Virus record (IMG/VR): IMGVR_UViG_3300033690_000035
Span: 1 to 41,683 of that record
Strand: one strand, 5' to 3'
Source: a virus
DNA: 41,683 nt
Below, one piece after another: positions 8,129-16,046 of the stretch. Position numbers and translations under genes: made by a program. A model generated the notes under the pieces. It ran no database searches. It was not told the origin of the DNA and was given only the letters and a program-made list of their open reading frames with translations. Numbering within the stretch: position 1 is the stretch's first letter; each line of letters begins with the position of its first letter.

Positions 8129-8196
8129 CCAATCTATTGGCAGCGGTGCCAATGCGTTGGAGCCAGCGGAGTGGATTTCCTGCCAATCCGTTGGAG
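8129..8196. promoter_or_regulatory. Cluster of CCAATNNRTTGG palindromes (operator candidates)
   Basis: Three 12-bp palindromes occur at 8129-8140 (CCAATCTATTGG), 8149-8160 (CCAATGCGTTGG) and 8183-8194 (CCAATCCGTTGG). The second and third extend to a 16-mer TGCCAATNCGTTGGAG that differs at one base. Between the first two, TTGGCA-GCGG-TGCCAA (8137-8152) forms a further perfect palindrome that uses half of each site. Centres are 20 and 34 bp apart. I found no other copy in the window. They probably bind a dimeric regulator of the flanking divergent genes. Confidence 0.6.
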
Positions 8197-8201
8197 TGGG
8201 C

Positions 8202-8232
8202 TTGACGATGGCCGGCCGCGAACGCCTACACT
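8202..8232 (+). promoter_or_regulatory. Possible promoter for the inserted gene pair
   Basis: TTGACG (8202-8207) and TACACT (8227-8232) lie 19 bp apart, which is long for a sigma-70 spacer. The third CCAAT palindrome ends eight bases upstream of the -35 box, which would suit activator or repressor control. The start codon is about 220 bases downstream, so a long leader would result. The call is weak without transcript data. Confidence 0.3.
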
Positions 8233-8456
8233 CGCGCGCCCCGCGTCGCTGATCGATCCTGCCTCGCTGGTCACGTCGCGACTGTCGGGGCGCTGCCCCG
8301 AACCCCGCCCCTCTCGCCGGGGAGGCACAGCGGCTCGTTGGTGACGCGACCGACGCGACGTGGTACAACGTCGGCGCGGCGCGGGCACGGATGGCCATCC
8401 GGTCCGGCGTCCCAGCGTCGGCAGCCCGCCGCCGCGTTCTCTCTGGGAGGAGAGCC

Positions 8457-8795
8457 ATGCAGATCACCGAGCACGACCTGAATCAGTTGGAGATGGACCT
8501 CGCCCTGGCGGTGATGCGCGCCGTCCACGAATGGGCGGACCGAGTTCGCGCGGCGGAGGTGGCCAAGTCCCGCGCGTTGCGCGAGTTCTCCGCCTCGGCC
8601 GAGGCGATCTGCGCCGCCTTCGGCTACCCCATCGGCGACATGCCGCCCGAGTTCCTGGCGGACGTGACCGTGGCGATGACCGAGCAGCGCGAGCCGATCG
8701 ACTTCTCCAAGGACGGAATGCTGCTGGCTCTCTGGCGCTTCTGGGGCGCCGGGCGAGGGATGGCTGCTAGGCGCCAGGGCGGACGGCAACCATGA
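8457..8795 (+). CDS. Hypothetical protein, first gene of a rightward insert (112 aa)
   Basis: The start is ATG 8457 with a strong GGGAGGAG site upstream. Residues 1-60 are helical and charged (ITEHDLNQLEMDLALAVMR), the middle contains FGYPIGDMPPEF, and the tail is basic (MAARRQGGRQP). There is no signal peptide or membrane segment. I do not recognise the family. With the next gene it forms a two-gene operon pointing against the late genes on both sides, the arrangement expected of a moron acquired between structural genes. Confidence 0.75.
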   Translation: MQITEHDLNQLEMDLALAVMRAVHEWADRVRAAEVAKSRALREFSASAEAICAAFGYPIGDMPPEFLADVTVAMTEQREPIDFSKDGMLLALWRFWGAGRGMAARRQGGRQP

Positions 8796-9055
8796 TCACG
8801 GACGTGCGGCTGTGCGTGAGCGGCGGACCCGGCGGGATTGCGCATCTCTGCGAGCCCACGGGCGGCGGACTCGTCAAGGCGATCGAGAAGTGGACGAAGG
8901 CAAACGAGTTCGTCTCAATCATCAGCATCGGCTGGGGGTTCGAGCCGCCCAACCGCATCAGTCAGGGCGGAGGGTGGGGCACCCAGCACGATGGCTGGTT
9001 TCACGCACACATCCTCTACGCCGTCCGCTCCGACGCGGCCATGTGGAACTCCTGA
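8792..9055 (+). CDS. Hypothetical protein, second gene of the rightward insert (87 aa)
   Basis: ATG 8792 overlaps the previous stop by four bases. The protein is Gly-rich at both ends, with a hydrophobic core segment EFVSIISIGWGFEPPN and a closing AHILYAVRSDAAMW. It could be a small globular alpha/beta protein. I do not recognise the family. It ends 13 bases before the stop of the convergent scaffold gene, with no visible terminator between them. Confidence 0.7.
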   Translation: MITDVRLCVSGGPGGIAHLCEPTGGGLVKAIEKWTKANEFVSIISIGWGFEPPNRISQGGGWGTQHDGWFHAHILYAVRSDAAMWNS

Positions 9056-9068
9056 GAGCCCGGAGCGC

Positions 9069-10058
9069 CTACCCCTTCGCCCCGATGAAGTCCAAGAACT
9101 GCGCCCGCTCGCGGGAGATGTACTGCCCGTTGCCGTTCCGGGGCTGCCCGTTGCCGTTGCCACCCGTAGGCGCCGGACGCTGGCCACCAGTCGCCACCGC
9201 GCCACCGCCGGCCTGGGCCCGCCCCGCCGCCTCCTCGGCCTCCCGGACTTCCACCCACGCCTCCGCCGCCCGGTCCAGCCACTCCCGCCCCATCGCCGCC
9301 GCCAGGGACTTCCCCCGGAGGTTGCCGAAGGTCACCATCTGCTCGGCGCGCATGTCTTCGACGGCCAGCTTCGCGAGGAGCTGGGGGGAGATTCGGGCCT
9401 GGGCCTCTTCCGGGGTCATCTCCCCGGCCAGCACCGCCTCGTCAATCTCCGCCTGGTAGCCGGCCATCTTGGCCACGAAGCCCCACGACGCAGGCCCCTC
9501 GGGGACGCCGGCCTCTTTGAGCGCGCCGACCCAAGCCGCGCCCAACTCCGCACGCTGGCGCTTGGCCACCGCCTCCGTCTTCTCCTTCTGGGCGCGGGCC
9601 GTCGCCTCCTGCTTCTCCTTCTCGATGGCGGCCAGCTTCTCGCGGGCCTCCCGGAGTTCCCGCTGTTCCGGCGTCTCCTGAGCGCGCTCGTGGTCGGTGA
9701 TGAGCTTCCGGGCCGCCCACTGCTTCGGGTCGAGTTCCACCTCCCGGAAGACGGACTCGGGGTCCGCCTTGAAGCGCTCCTTCCAGTCCTTGACGCGGGC
9801 CTCGTGTTCCGCCTTCGCTCGAGCGAGTTCCTCCCGCTGCTGGTGGAACGCCGCGCCCTGCTGTGCGTACCGGTGGTACACCTCGTCCGGGACCTCCCGC
9901 TCGGATCCGTAGACCTTCACCTTCCGGAGGACCGGCGGAGGCGCCTGCTGGCCGCCCGCTGGTGCTCCGCTGGCGGGCTGCTGGTCGGGTGCTGGTGACG
10001 TGCTGGTGCCCCCGGTGGGGGCGGGGGTGGACGGTGCGGCGGCGGGTGCGTCAGCCAT
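9069..10058 (-). CDS. Head scaffolding protein (329 aa)
   Basis: The start is ATG 10058, with AGGAG seven bases upstream. An upstream in-frame ATG (10079) lacks that site. Residues 1-45 are a Pro/Ala/Gly-rich disordered arm. Residues 70-190 are a long, highly charged helical region, very likely a coiled coil rich in Glu, Lys, Arg and Ala. The C-terminus is Gly/Asn-rich and ends in a short basic segment. This layout and its place between portal and capsid genes are typical of phage scaffold proteins, which guide procapsid assembly and are then removed. No protease motif is visible. Confidence 0.75.
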   Translation of the reverse strand: MADAPAAAPSTPAPTGGTSTSPAPDQQPASGAPAGGQQAPPPVLRKVKVYGSEREVPDEVYHRYAQQGAAFHQQREELARAKAEHEARVKDWKERFKADPESVFREVELDPKQWAARKLITDHERAQETPEQRELREAREKLAAIEKEKQEATARAQKEKTEAVAKRQRAELGAAWVGALKEAGVPEGPASWGFVAKMAGYQAEIDEAVLAGEMTPEEAQARISPQLLAKLAVEDMRAEQMVTFGNLRGKSLAAAMGREWLDRAAEAWVEVREAEEAAGRAQAGGGAVATGGQRPAPTGGNGNGQPRNGNGQYISRERAQFLDFIGAKG

Positions 10059-10263
10059 TGATGGACTCCTGGCCGACATGGATGATCGGCCCGCGAGGGA
10101 AGTGGGGGACGGGACGGAATCCGAGGCGCCCGCTGGCGCGATCCTCGTCCTCCCGGTAGCCGAGAATGCGAATGGCGGCGGTGAACTCGTTGAGGGAGCG
10201 CGCCTTCACCTCGATGCCGTCGAGCGTGGCCTCAAACCGCTGGACGAACGATGCGTCAGCCAT
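10051..10263 (-). CDS. Small structural-cluster protein (70 aa)
   Basis: ATG 10263 lies within ATGGCTGAC, whose TGA is the stop of the gene before it. The protein opens MADASFVQRFEATLDGIEVK, then has a helix (SLNEFTAAIRILGYREDE) and a beta-rich end. I do not recognise the family. The next gene starts in the same way, with an identical 8-base overlap. Confidence 0.65.
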   Translation of the reverse strand: MADASFVQRFEATLDGIEVKARSLNEFTAAIRILGYREDEDRASGRLGFRPVPHFPRGPIIHVGQESING

Positions 10264-10399
10264 TGTGGGTCTCCACACGGATCCGGCGAACGGTCCCGCA
10301 CGAGAACAACCACACCGAGCCATCGTGACACACGATCAGCACCTCTCCGCTCGGCAGAATACAGGAGTGCTCCACTTCGGTCGGCAACACGTCAGCCAT
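10256..10399 (-). CDS. Small protein following portal (47 aa)
   Basis: The start ATG 10399 overlaps the portal stop by eight bases (ATGGCTGA). The short product is beta-rich with two cysteines (VLIVCHDGSVWLFSCG). The segment VLIVCHDGSVWLF looks like a single beta-hairpin or blade. I do not recognise the family. Its tight overlaps on both sides support it as a real gene despite its size. Confidence 0.6.
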   Translation of the reverse strand: MADVLPTEVEHSCILPSGEVLIVCHDGSVWLFSCGTVRRIRVETHNG

Positions 10400-12593
10400 T
10401 GGCCACCTCCCCAGTCGGGGACCATTCGGCCCCGGTCTTCGGATTCGTCGGGCGCTGTGCCTCCCTGGCGCCACCTTCCGGCGGCCCTGACGGCGCTGGG
10501 CCTCCACCTCCGTCAGGCTTCGGCGCGCTTCCGTCAGGGCCCGGAGCGCCTCCCGGCAGGCCGGCGGGCATGGGCATCTGCGGCGGCGGGCCGTGGAGCG
10601 CCAGAAGGAGCGGGTCACCTTGGACCCACTGCATCAGGATGCGGACGTGGGCCATCATGTGGGCGCCCGCGTTCGCCACCACCACCGCGTTCTTCCGGGC
10701 GGCGGGGGACGCCAGAACCGGTCGGTGTCCCAGGATGTGCTTCAGCGGGTGGTCGGTGAACATGGCGGTGCTGACGACGGGTGTGCCGGACATGCCGTCA
10801 GGGCCGGTCGGCATGGGCAGCGGCGCTCCGTCCATCCCTGCCGGCTCGAGCGCTTCCCCGGAGAGAAGCCGCTCGTTCTCCTCCCGGATGGTGAGCATCT
10901 CGGCATGCTCGTCTTCGATGAGCGGCTCCCACTTACCCGTCTCCAGGAAGGTGATCAGCGGCTCCACCGGCATGTTCTGCCCCTTCGCCTCGATGATGAG
11001 TTGAGCCACCGCCTGCCTACCCGTGGCGGTGCGCATCATCGACGGCGCGCTCTCAACCGTCACCCGGTCGATTCCGCCGAGTTCCTTCTTGCTGAAGGAG
11101 CCCATCACGGTCCGCTGGGACTTCCCCACGGTGAGCGGCAGCGTCCGGGAGTACTGGCCAAACTGCGCGAAGCGGCGGAGGATGCCGGTGGCTACCTCCC
11201 GGCGAAGCTCGTTGTACGCCTTCGCCAGCCCCGACACCGAGCGCTGCGTCTTGTCGTCGATGAGCAGCGCCAGGGAACCGGACGATGGCAGCGGGCCGCG
11301 CCCCATGGACTGGTCATCCATGCCCATCTTGGCGTCCACGCTCGCCTTCTGCTTGTCGAGCATCTGGAGCACCTGGGCGTCGGTGTGCGCCAGGTCCAGC
11401 CGCTTCGGCTCGCCGTCCTTCCCGCCCGAGTAGTGGAGAGCGAGGAGGCCCTTGCGGAGATCCTCCGGTCGCAGCCCGTTCCCCTCCGGGTTGAGAATGG
11501 TGTTCGTCCCCAGCCCGGCTTGGTTGCTGTGAATGACGCTGGTCAGGGTGTCCACCACCCGCTGGAGCCCCAGGGCGTCGTGCGCCGAGGTGTACGCGCG
11601 GGGCGTGCCGTACATCTCGCCGGCAGCGATGCGGTAGCACGCCAGGTCGTCCTGCCCCTTCGAGTCCACGTAGCGGGCAGGCCCGTCCGCGAGCACGATG
11701 TCTCCACCCACCACCCGGCACCACCGCCCCTGCGGGCAACCTGGCGTCTTCATGTGGCGCAGCTCGAGCACAGCCACCTCGTCCGTCCGGCTCCGGTAGT
11801 TCGCCGCGCCCTGGGCCTTCGTCCAACCCCGGATGTAGCGCGACACCCGGTCTTCCTTCGCGTCACTGGAGATGGCCCGGATGCGAGCGGCGAGTTCCGG
11901 CGTCGGCGCCTCGGCCGCCAAGTCGTACTTGTTCACCCAGCGCCGGAGGATGAGCCACTGCAAGTCCCCGCGAGCGTCGTACTCGAAGGCGACGTCCGTG
12001 GGGAGGTAGAAGCGGACCTCCACGTCCCCGGCCCGGATTTCCTGGACGCCCTGAAGGTTCGGCGGCGGGAGCGGCTGGCCCTCTGCCACCGGCCCGGACT
12101 CTCCCACCACCGGGCGCTTCTCCGCCACCGGCCCGGCGCGGTCGTTCCAGGGAACGTCCACCCACGCCCAGGCGAGGTTTTCCGACGTCTCCGCCGCCAG
12201 GAGACACTTCTTCTCCGCCCCCAGTTGGTCGAAGTAGTAGTCCAGCACCGCCCGCCCCAGCACCACGGAAGCCTGCGAGTCCGAGTCCGAATTCGAGGGA
12301 ACGGGCTTGAAGGCGCTCGGCTCCGCCGTGGCGATGGTGAGTTTGTTCCGGAGGGCGCTCCGATACTCGTTGTCCATCACGTACCGGAGTTGGTCTTGCT
12401 CTCCCTTCTTGCCGATGCGCGACGTCTGATTCCCGTCCTCGTCGCACCCGTAGTAGGCGTAGGTGGCGAGTTGCATCCGGTCGAGGTCGCGGTGGAGCAG
12501 TGCTTGCTCGAAGTCGTCGAACTTCTCGACAAGCTTCGGGGCCAACTCCTCCGGTGGGAGGGTGGCCCAATGGCGGAGGGACTGGTCGATCAT
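10392..12593 (-). CDS. Portal protein (733 aa)
   Basis: The start is ATG 12593, overlapping the stop of the preceding small gene by four bases (ATGA). The frame is open to 12659, but the overlap decides the start. The size is typical of podovirus portals. The N-terminal region is helical (residues 10-60), followed by a mixed wing/stem region with YLPTDVAFEYDARGDLQWL and NKYDLAAEAPTPELAARI. A long helical stretch covers residues 370-560, and a Gly/Pro-rich low-complexity tail occupies the last 80 residues. It lies directly downstream of terminase, as expected for the DNA-entry vertex dodecamer. No single motif is diagnostic; the call rests on length, layout and context. Confidence 0.75.
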   Translation of the reverse strand: MIDQSLRHWATLPPEELAPKLVEKFDDFEQALLHRDLDRMQLATYAYYGCDEDGNQTSRIGKKGEQDQLRYVMDNEYRSALRNKLTIATAEPSAFKPVPSNSDSDSQASVVLGRAVLDYYFDQLGAEKKCLLAAETSENLAWAWVDVPWNDRAGPVAEKRPVVGESGPVAEGQPLPPPNLQGVQEIRAGDVEVRFYLPTDVAFEYDARGDLQWLILRRWVNKYDLAAEAPTPELAARIRAISSDAKEDRVSRYIRGWTKAQGAANYRSRTDEVAVLELRHMKTPGCPQGRWCRVVGGDIVLADGPARYVDSKGQDDLACYRIAAGEMYGTPRAYTSAHDALGLQRVVDTLTSVIHSNQAGLGTNTILNPEGNGLRPEDLRKGLLALHYSGGKDGEPKRLDLAHTDAQVLQMLDKQKASVDAKMGMDDQSMGRGPLPSSGSLALLIDDKTQRSVSGLAKAYNELRREVATGILRRFAQFGQYSRTLPLTVGKSQRTVMGSFSKKELGGIDRVTVESAPSMMRTATGRQAVAQLIIEAKGQNMPVEPLITFLETGKWEPLIEDEHAEMLTIREENERLLSGEALEPAGMDGAPLPMPTGPDGMSGTPVVSTAMFTDHPLKHILGHRPVLASPAARKNAVVVANAGAHMMAHVRILMQWVQGDPLLLALHGPPPQMPMPAGLPGGAPGPDGSAPKPDGGGGPAPSGPPEGGAREAQRPTNPKTGAEWSPTGEVANG

Positions 12594-12964
12594 GAGGCAC
12601 CCGGCTTGTGAGCGCCCTCGTGACGGGGCGGAAGGGAGCAGTGGAGATCTCGGTGGCATTCACCGGAGCAAGACACGCGCTCGCCGCACGTGCCCCACTC
12701 CTCGCCGTACTCGGAGAAGAGGCGAACATCGTGACCGTCGTGTTCCCAGAGCCACCGACCGAGGCGCAGAACGCCGTGGACCTCAAGGCCCATGAGCACC
12801 TCGGCCGGGTGCCGGATTGTCTCATGGCGCGCGCCGAGGGCTGCGAGCTCCCCCCGTCCGTCGCGCAGTAGGTCGGCTGCCTCTTGGCCTCGGTGATTGG
12901 ACCGGTCGTCAAGGTCGTAGCGGACGCCACACCCGAGACAGCGGTACTCGTAGGACGTGCTCAT
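12590..12964 (-). CDS. Small zinc-binding protein between terminase and portal (124 aa)
   Basis: The start is ATG 12964, four bases after the terminase stop, and the gene ends in a 4-base overlap with portal. An N-terminal CLGC pair lies near residues 9-12. The C-terminal third has C..C..C..C spacing (CGERVSCSGECHRDLHC) followed by PPRHEGAHK, a pattern found in small phage zinc-binding proteins. It could be a packaging accessory or a nucleic-acid-binding factor. Function is not established. Confidence 0.65.
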   Translation of the reverse strand: MSTSYEYRCLGCGVRYDLDDRSNHRGQEAADLLRDGRGELAALGARHETIRHPAEVLMGLEVHGVLRLGRWLWEHDGHDVRLFSEYGEEWGTCGERVSCSGECHRDLHCSLPPRHEGAHKPGAS

Positions 12965-12968
12965 CCGC

Positions 12969-14477
12969 TCACCTTCCTCCGAACGCCCTCAGAAGCGCAA
13001 CGCCAGACTCGGAGACAGGCGCCCCGGCGCGGTCCTTCAGCGGCGGCAGCGTGTTCTGCAAGTCCATCCCGTACAGGTGCGGCACCCGTCCCTTGTTCGG
13101 CACCACGTTGCGGTGCCCGTAGAGCAGACAGTCCAGCAGGTCGAAGTGACCGAAGCCTTCCACCCGTTCGTACTCGGTGTGCTGCTTGTTCCAGATGGCC
13201 GCTCGGCACTGCGCCACCGTCTCCGGCACCTCGGGCGAGAACTCCACCTCGTCCCGAAGAAGCGCGTCCTGCAAGTCCATCAGCCCGGCCTGCTTGTCGT
13301 CCTTGCGCGGGGGCGTCGTCACGAAGTTGTACTTCTGCGCCAGGTCCCGACGCACGATGCCCAGGTCGTCGTCCATGATGCGGAAGTGGAGCCCGCGAAG
13401 CGTCGGCATCTGGGAGAACGTGGCGGCTTCCAGTGCCCGCGCCGCCTTCACGATGTCCTCTTCCGTGGGCCGGAGCAGCTTCGCCTCTCGCTGCGCCCGG
13501 AACTTCCGGCGAGGGAAATCGTAATAGCCCACCAGCACGCCGGTTGGGTCTCGGCTCCCTCCTAAGTCGATGAGCGTGTACCAGTCCGAGAAGAGCGGCG
13601 TGCTGATCTCCGCCACCGTCAGACGGTTGGCGAGCGCCTCCGTGAAGCGCGGCAGCACCGCCCGCGTCTCCTCGATGACGAACTCCGCCATGAACTCTCG
13701 GAGGTAGACGGTGGAGAGCATGAACTCCTCCACCGACATCCGCTTCATGTCCGCGCCCTGGCGAACAATTTCCCACTTCTCCGCCTCGGAGTAGCGCGGG
13801 GTTTCCCAGAAAGTCGCGTGCGCGCTCCGTCCCTTCGCCTTGGCACCGAGGTAGTAGTTTTGGAAGGCGTGGCCCGGCGAGTCCGGGGGCGATGAGGCAA
13901 TGACGCCCGGCCCGCCCGTGTTCCACGTCTGGGGCCAGAGCACCTCGTCCACCACCGTGGAGAGTTCTGGGACGAATGCCCCCTCGTCCACCACCCAGAG
14001 GTGGGCCTCCTGTCCGCGCAAGTTCTCGTAGTGCCCGCCGTCGCAACCGGCGATGTCGATGATGGAGTCCGCCTCGTGCGCTCGTTTCGCCTTCGGCGTC
14101 CGGTAGATCTGCAACTCGTTGGACTGCGAGTCCAGCTTCGGCCGGATGTCCTCCGGACAGGTCGCCAAGATGCGCTTGATGGACGGACGGATCATCTTCC
14201 GCACATCCACCTGCGTCTTCGCCGCGTACTTGATGGAGCGCCCCGAACCCTGGAGAGCACACTCCAGCGCCAGCACCAGCAGGGCGTAGGTTTTCCCCAC
14301 GCGGCGGGCGATGTCCCAGACGATGATGCGCCGGGTCCCCGTAGCCGCGTAGAACTGGCAGTAGAGGCGGTATTGCAGCTCGTCCAGCAACCACCACAGC
14401 CGCCCCTTGCGCCAGGCGTCCGCCCTCTTCTTGGGGTTGGAGCGGATGAGGCTGGCCGCTGCCTCGAAGTCGCTCAT
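12969..14477 (-). CDS. terL: Terminase large subunit (502 aa)
   Basis: This is the packaging motor ATPase and nuclease. The start is ATG 14477, overlapping the previous stop (ATGA). The Walker A-type loop is ARRVGKTYALL near residues 57-67, and the Walker B box is LWVVDEGAF near residue 160. The nuclease domain shows LIDLGGSRDPTG near residue 295, MDDDLG near 365, and HFDLLDCLLYG near 465, giving the expected acidic residues. Length fits the family. It follows the small-terminase-type gene block and precedes portal. The final 30 residues are a flexible tail. Function is well supported by motifs. Confidence 0.92.
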   Translation of the reverse strand: MSDFEAAASLIRSNPKKRADAWRKGRLWWLLDELQYRLYCQFYAATGTRRIIVWDIARRVGKTYALLVLALECALQGSGRSIKYAAKTQVDVRKMIRPSIKRILATCPEDIRPKLDSQSNELQIYRTPKAKRAHEADSIIDIAGCDGGHYENLRGQEAHLWVVDEGAFVPELSTVVDEVLWPQTWNTGGPGVIASSPPDSPGHAFQNYYLGAKAKGRSAHATFWETPRYSEAEKWEIVRQGADMKRMSVEEFMLSTVYLREFMAEFVIEETRAVLPRFTEALANRLTVAEISTPLFSDWYTLIDLGGSRDPTGVLVGYYDFPRRKFRAQREAKLLRPTEEDIVKAARALEAATFSQMPTLRGLHFRIMDDDLGIVRRDLAQKYNFVTTPPRKDDKQAGLMDLQDALLRDEVEFSPEVPETVAQCRAAIWNKQHTEYERVEGFGHFDLLDCLLYGHRNVVPNKGRVPHLYGMDLQNTLPPLKDRAGAPVSESGVALLRAFGGR

Positions 14478-14824
14478 GCACCGCCGAGACTCCCAGCACG
14501 CCGCACCGTCACTCGCCCGCCGGGACCATCAAACTCGAACGCCTCCACTTCGGCAGTGGTGGGGCAGATCTGGACGGCGGCGACGGCCTCTGGCGGCGGA
14601 GTGGCGCTCGCCCACGGCGCGTGATCCGGAAGCATCACGGCGACCACGCGCTCGCCCGGCCCAGGAATGCGCCGTTCGACCTCCGGTCGGAACGCCCAGA
14701 GCACCGGCCAATAGTCGCGGTCACTCAGCGTCAGGCCGACATCGCGCATGCCGCCATTCACGAGCGCCAGCAACGCCCGCAGGACCGGCTCCTGGATGCG
14801 CGCGCGGGCCGTCTTCTGGCTCAC
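14474..14824 (-). CDS. Hypothetical protein before terminase (116 aa)
   Basis: GTG 14824 overlaps the previous stop by four bases. An upstream in-frame ATG at 14836 is an alternative start. The N-terminal 40 residues are helical and basic, the middle contains DRDYWPVLWAFRPEVERRI, and the C-terminal third is beta-rich. I do not recognise it. Its place directly before terminase suggests a packaging or head role, but its sequence gives no firm clue. Confidence 0.65.
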   Translation of the reverse strand: MSQKTARARIQEPVLRALLALVNGGMRDVGLTLSDRDYWPVLWAFRPEVERRIPGPGERVVAVMLPDHAPWASATPPPEAVAAVQICPTTAEVEAFEFDGPGGRVTVRRAGSLGGA

Positions 14825-15048
14825 TCGCCACCCCATCCCATCTTCCGCTCCACCTTCAGCAGCCGCGCCTCCAGCCGCTTCAGGCTCAGTGCCTGTTCCT
14901 CCGCCGCGACTCGTCCGGAGGCGGCGAGTTCTGCCACCTTTGCCGTGAAGGCCCGGCGCTCGTCCGTTCGACGGAGCCACAGCAGCCACGCAGCGAAGGC
15001 GAGGCATCCGAGGAAGGCGGCGGCGAGGGAGGGCCCAAGGAGACTCAC
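14821..15048 (-). CDS. Small membrane protein with coiled coil (75 aa)
   Basis: GTG 15048 overlaps the previous stop (GTGA). One transmembrane helix spans about residues 4-27 (LLGPSLAAAFLGCLAFAAWL), followed by a charged helical region likely to form a coiled coil through residue 70. This topology is shared by inner-membrane spanin subunits and some holin-like proteins, so it is one of several lysis candidates. It could instead be a virion-associated membrane protein. No homology is clear. Confidence 0.65.
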   Translation of the reverse strand: MSLLGPSLAAAFLGCLAFAAWLLWLRRTDERRAFTAKVAELAASGRVAAEEQALSLKRLEARLLKVERKMGWGGE

Positions 15049-15368
15049 GGCCGGGCCTCGCACGCCCAGACCCAGGCGCCGACGTGAACATTGGCCATGG
15101 CGTCGGCGGTCCCGAAGAGCCAGAACATGCCGCCGGTCGGCCGGAGCGTGAAGATGTCCCGCGTGCGCATGTCGTCTCCGGAGGCGTCCGCGCTGAGTAG
15201 CGCCATGCGGTCCCCGTCGATGCGGACGGGCTGCCGGATCTCCACCTTCGCGCCGGGCCCGGACGTGGGGAACTCGTTGGCGATGCTGACGATCTGCCCA
15301 ACCCGCCAGAACGTTAGCGACTCCGGGGTGAGGATTTCGACGTCCCGCCGCAGGCTCGGGTTACCCAC
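15045..15368 (-). CDS. Hypothetical protein (107 aa)
   Basis: The start is GTG 15368, overlapping the preceding TAA by eight bases. The protein is beta-rich with repeated short strands (LTFWRVGQIVSIANEF, DIFTLRPTGGMFWLFG), suggesting a small beta-barrel or SH3-like fold. I do not recognise the family. It belongs to the packaging-side operon of small proteins. Confidence 0.6.
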   Translation of the reverse strand: MGNPSLRRDVEILTPESLTFWRVGQIVSIANEFPTSGPGAKVEIRQPVRIDGDRMALLSADASGDDMRTRDIFTLRPTGGMFWLFGTADAMANVHVGAWVWACEARP

Positions 15369-15825
15369 CGCCCACCTCCTCCAGAGCCGCCATGGCCTTG
15401 CCGATGGCCACTGAGCGGTAATCCTCCTGGTGGTACTGCTCCACCTTCACCACTCGTCCCTTCTCCACCGTGGCCACCTCCACCGCCGCCGGCCCAGAGG
15501 ACGACGACAGGCGCACCCACTTACCCGGAGGCGCGGACTTCGTGACGGCGACGAGGTACGTCACGCACCAGCGCCGCGTCTCGTAGAGCGGGAGCCCGTC
15601 CCTCGGGTTGACGCCGGCTGGCACCGTCTCCGTGCGCTGGAACAGGGAGCCGGACTTCACCCACTCCGCCACCACGCGCTGCTCCACCTTCGCGCGTTTG
15701 GAGATGGCCGCTCGGGCGAGGTCCAGGGCGTTGCCCATCTGCCCGTCGATGTAGGTGATGGCTTCCCACTCCAAGTGCTTCAGCGGGGGCCGGGTGTCCA
15801 GCGGGGCCTGTGCGGCGGCGCTCAT
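15361..15825 (-). CDS. Hypothetical protein (154 aa)
   Basis: The start is ATG 15825, overlapping the previous stop (ATGA). The N-terminal third is helical (DLARAAISKRAKVEQRVV), with a beta-rich middle containing RRWCVTYLVAVTK and a helical C-terminal end. It has a single Cys and no signal. I do not recognise the family. Its TAA stop lies within the next start region. Confidence 0.6.
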   Translation of the reverse strand: MSAAAQAPLDTRPPLKHLEWEAITYIDGQMGNALDLARAAISKRAKVEQRVVAEWVKSGSLFQRTETVPAGVNPRDGLPLYETRRWCVTYLVAVTKSAPPGKWVRLSSSSGPAAVEVATVEKGRVVKVEQYHQEDYRSVAIGKAMAALEEVGGG

Positions 15826-16046
15826 GCGGACCTCTGGCGCTCGTGCGCCTCCATGGTGGTCTCACGCCACACGCAGTCGGCGACCGCCGTCTCCGGGCAT
15901 GGCGCGCAGAACCGAACGGTGCCGTCGCGCTGAAGCGCTGCCGGCGCCATGGGCAGAATCCGCCCGGTCCGCTGGCCCTTGCCGTCCAGGCGCTCAAGGC
16001 GCCCATCCAGTTTCACCTCGAGCGGGATGTCTCGGTAGGCCGTCAC
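15822..16046 (-). CDS. Small Cys-containing protein (74 aa)
   Basis: GTG 16046 overlaps the previous stop by four bases. The first half is beta-rich and charged. Near residue 52 is a CAPC pair, with another Cys at ADCVW, so a small zinc site is possible. I do not recognise the family. It is one of many small Cys-pair proteins in this genome. Confidence 0.6.
   Translation of the reverse strand: MTAYRDIPLEVKLDGRLERLDGKGQRTGRILPMAPAALQRDGTVRFCAPCPETAVADCVWRETTMEAHERQRSA

Larger units (their letters stand above)
7698..8456. other. 759-base regulatory intergenic region
   Basis: This is the longest stretch without a credible gene. Open frames on both strands here have poor composition and no ribosome binding sites. 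It lies between the leftward capsid gene and the rightward gene pair starting at 8457, so it should hold divergent promoters. It contains a perfect 13-bp inverted repeat (7906-7955), a cluster of CCAAT-type palindromes (8129-8196) and a possible promoter just downstream (8202-8232). Local patches such as 8129-8140 are AT-richer than the genome average. Confidence 0.7.

Noticed and set aside
8137-8160. Sigma-54 promoter near TGGCAC on the minus strand
   Set aside because: The GC of the -12 element is not at the required distance from the GG of the -24 element.
7838-8467. Leftward open frame of 209 codons and rightward frame of 157 codons in the intergenic region
   Set aside because: Both have Arg/Pro-rich junk composition, no ribosome site, and run through the inverted repeat and palindromes.
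10593-12611. Rightward open frame of 672 codons opposite portal
   Set aside because: Shadow of the portal gene; Arg/His/Val-rich with no domain pattern and no start signal.
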